From positions 1 to 14,153 of the forward strand of contig JBCDBH010000133.1 of NCBI GenBank assembly GCA_039184055.1: a DNA stretch of 14,153 nucleotides, given 5' to 3'. The translations under genes and the position numbers were made by a program. How positions within the stretch are numbered: position 1 is the first letter of the stretch; the number at the start of each line of letters is the position of its first letter. The stretch comes from JBCDBH01 sp039184055 (GTDB lineage Bacteria > Acidobacteriota > Thermoanaerobaculia > Multivoradales > J023). The notes under the pieces were generated by a model. That model was given only the letters and a program-made list of their open reading frames with translations, was not told the DNA's origin and made no database searches. This document shows positions 12,753 through 14,153 of the stretch, one piece after another.

Positions 12753-14153
12753 GATCCGTCTCCACGTCGTAGCTCGTGATAGCGATCGAGCGCCAGCCCG
12801 CTCCAGCTCTCTTCGCCACCATCGACAAAACGTACGTCTACCCGTTCGACCTCGACCTCGTCACCGAGCCCGACAAGCACCCGGGAATCGCTCGCCGAGG
12901 CATAGCTGCCGTCCGCGCGCACGCGACGCACCCACGATCGAGTCTCGCCCGTCGCCGTCGAGCCGGTCACGGTTACCCACGCACCTGATGCGTCGCGACC
13001 ATGATCGAGCACCCGTAGCCCCAGCCAACGCCCTCCGGCCGGCTGACCGAGCCACAACCGTACGGGGCCATGGTTGTCGACCAGCAGTACATCGATATCG
13101 CCATCGTTGTCGACGTCCCCGAACGCCGCGCCCCGACCGACACCCGTATGCTCGAGCATCACACCGTTTGCTTCTTCGACGAAACGCGCCTCGAACGCGG
13201 AACCCGGAGCTTGGTTGCGAAAGAGCTGATCGCGCTCGGCGAGCGGTAGCTCGACACCCGCGTCGACCTGCTCTCGCTTCGCCATCACCGCGCCATTCAC
13301 CACCACCAAGTCGAGCGCACCGTCACGATCCCAATCGACGAAGCCGGCGCCAAAAGCCGTGTAGGGCAAGCTCGGCGACGCCAAACCCGAGGGCGCCGAC
13401 ACGTCGCTGAACAAGCCGTCGTCGTTGCGATAAAGCGTGTTGCTCTCACCCACGAGATGGGTCAGCAGAACGTCCTCGTCCCCGTCGAGATCGTAATCAC
13501 CGATCGCGATCCCCATCGAGCCTTCCGTACCCCCGCTACCGTTCACCGCCACGCCTCGTTCGAGCCCTTCCTCGACGAATTGGAAGCCGCCGTCGTTGCG
13601 CCACAGATAGTTCTCCATATCGTCGTTCGCCACCAAGAGATCGAGCCGGCCATCGTCATCGGCATCGAGCGTCACCACCCCAAGCGCCTTGCCGATCGCG
13701 GTATGCAAACCCGCCCGGGTCGTCACGTCCTCGAAGGTGCCGTCACCACGATTGCGTAGCAGCTTGTCCGTCGCAGGGGGATACGAAGACGGTCCGCAAT
13801 AGTCCGGGACCGACGACACTTCGTAACAGACCTTGTGATTCGCCCAGCCAAAGGCGAGGTAGTTGCCGACGAATAAATCGAGATGACCATCGGCATCGGC
13901 GTCGAAAAACGTCGCGGTGGCCGTCCACCGATCGTCTCCGGCTCCGGCGACCATCGTCCGGTCTTCGAAGGTGCCGTCACCGAGATTGATCATCAGACGG
14001 TTGGGACCGAACGCGGTCAGATACAGATCGACGTCGCCATCATTGTCGATATCGCCACTCGCCACGCCGGTCGCATACCCCGGACCCGCGAGCCCCGCGT
14101 CTCCCGCAGCGACAAAACCAAGCGATCCCGGTGCGATGGGCTGAGTGTGAAGG
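12749..14153 (-). CDS. FG-GAP/VCBS beta-propeller protein with C-terminal ASPIC/UnbV domain (CRTAC1-like), 5' end cut by window
   Basis: The frame stays open to the window edge, so the GTG at 14065 is not the start; the visible part is about 467 aa. Six calcium-loop FG-GAP/VCBS motifs of the DxDxDGxxD type occur (numbering from 14065: 5-13, 55-63, 134-142, 190-198, 244-252, 317-325), e.g. DIDNDGDVD and DADADGHLD, each followed by a hydrophobic strand. They would build a seven-bladed-type propeller with the missing N-terminal part. Residues 80-110 contain a Cys pair and the NRGDGTFEDVT motif seen in CRTAC1-like proteins. The C-terminal 100 residues (about 340-438) match an ASPIC/UnbV module (WLGLRV..., VRADGSYASASDSRVLVGLG, VDVRFVDGGEE). 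Extracellular Ca-dependent binding is the family expectation; a specific ligand is not evident. The signal peptide should lie beyond the window. Confidence 0.9.
   Translation of the reverse strand, partial: LHTQPIAPGSLGFVAAGDAGLAGPGYATGVASGDIDNDGDVDLYLTAFGPNRLMINLGDGTFEDRTMVAGAGDDRWTATATFFDADADGHLDLFVGNYLAFGWANHKVCYEVSSVPDYCGPSSYPPATDKLLRNRGDGTFEDVTTRAGLHTAIGKALGVVTLDADDDGRLDLLVANDDMENYLWRNDGGFQFVEEGLERGVAVNGSGGTEGSMGIAIGDYDLDGDEDVLLTHLVGESNTLYRNDDGLFSDVSAPSGLASPSLPYTAFGAGFVDWDRDGALDLVVVNGAVMAKREQVDAGVELPLAERDQLFRNQAPGSAFEARFVEEANGVMLEHTGVGRGAAFGDVDNDGDIDVLLVDNHGPVRLWLGQPAGGRWLGLRVLDHGRDASGAWVTVTGSTATGETRSWVRRVRADGSYASASDSRVLVGLGDEVEVERVDVRFVDGGEESWSGLALDRYHELRRGDGS

Noticed and set aside
12177..12779. 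Forward-strand open frame opposite the TPR gene
   Set aside because: The reverse-strand TPR repeats and lipobox are convincing; the forward product is Arg/Gly-rich without domains.
1..14153. tRNA or rRNA genes, CRISPR arrays, insertion sequences, toxin-antitoxin or phage genes
   Set aside because: I saw no cloverleaf-like or rRNA-like sequence, no regularly spaced repeats and no transposase, integrase or toxin-like reading frames; nearly all the sequence is accounted for by the listed genes.

Overview
The window is a gene-dense (about 95% coding), high-GC bacterial chromosome segment. It has no tRNA, rRNA, CRISPR array or insertion sequence that I can see. Codons end mostly in G or C, and many neighbouring genes overlap by 4 bp (ATGA or GTGA). 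No phylum is fixed by the sequence. The outer-envelope lipoprotein, signal peptides and MacA-type adaptor point to a diderm. The FG-GAP/ASPIC-UnbV protein beside a TPR lipoprotein, and the small secreted fibronectin-like protein, are common in Acidobacteriota and similar environmental phyla. An acidobacterial (Thermoanaerobaculia-like) source is an inference only.

Region 1 (nt 1-5210, + strand) is the classic lipid-synthesis cluster: a 5'-truncated DUF177/YceD protein, rpmF (L32), plsX, fabD, fabG, acpP and fabF. Together these encode the malonyl loading, condensation and first reduction steps of type II fatty acid synthesis, the acyl carrier protein, and the enzyme that diverts acyl-ACP to phospholipid. 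fabH, often found between plsX and fabD, is absent. acpP has a strong Shine-Dalgarno and its own candidate promoter.

Region 2 (5207-6298) is a membrane protein of CPBP (Abi/CAAX-protease-like) type. It is translationally coupled to fabF and appears to have lost key catalytic residues.

Region 3 (6311-6709, - strand) encodes a small exported protein with one fibronectin-III-like fold. It is convergent with the CPBP gene and divergent from the next operon. The 162-bp divergent intergenic region holds an inverted repeat, a direct repeat and a palindrome, and probably carries the promoters for both directions.

Region 4 (6872-11200, + strand) is a four-gene MacAB-type ABC export operon: membrane-fusion adaptor, separate ATPase, and two tandem paralogous MacB-like permeases. 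All four are joined by 4-bp overlaps.

Region 5 (11220-14153, - strand) is a two-gene operon. An ASPIC/UnbV-FG-GAP beta-propeller protein, 5'-truncated by the window edge, is followed with 4-bp overlap by a TPR-repeat lipoprotein. A perfect 10-bp stem-loop lies at the convergent junction with region 4.

I did not find a clearly new system. The most unusual items are the degenerate CPBP protein tied to fabF, the repeat-rich divergent control region, and the stem-loops before rpmF and at the convergent junction.
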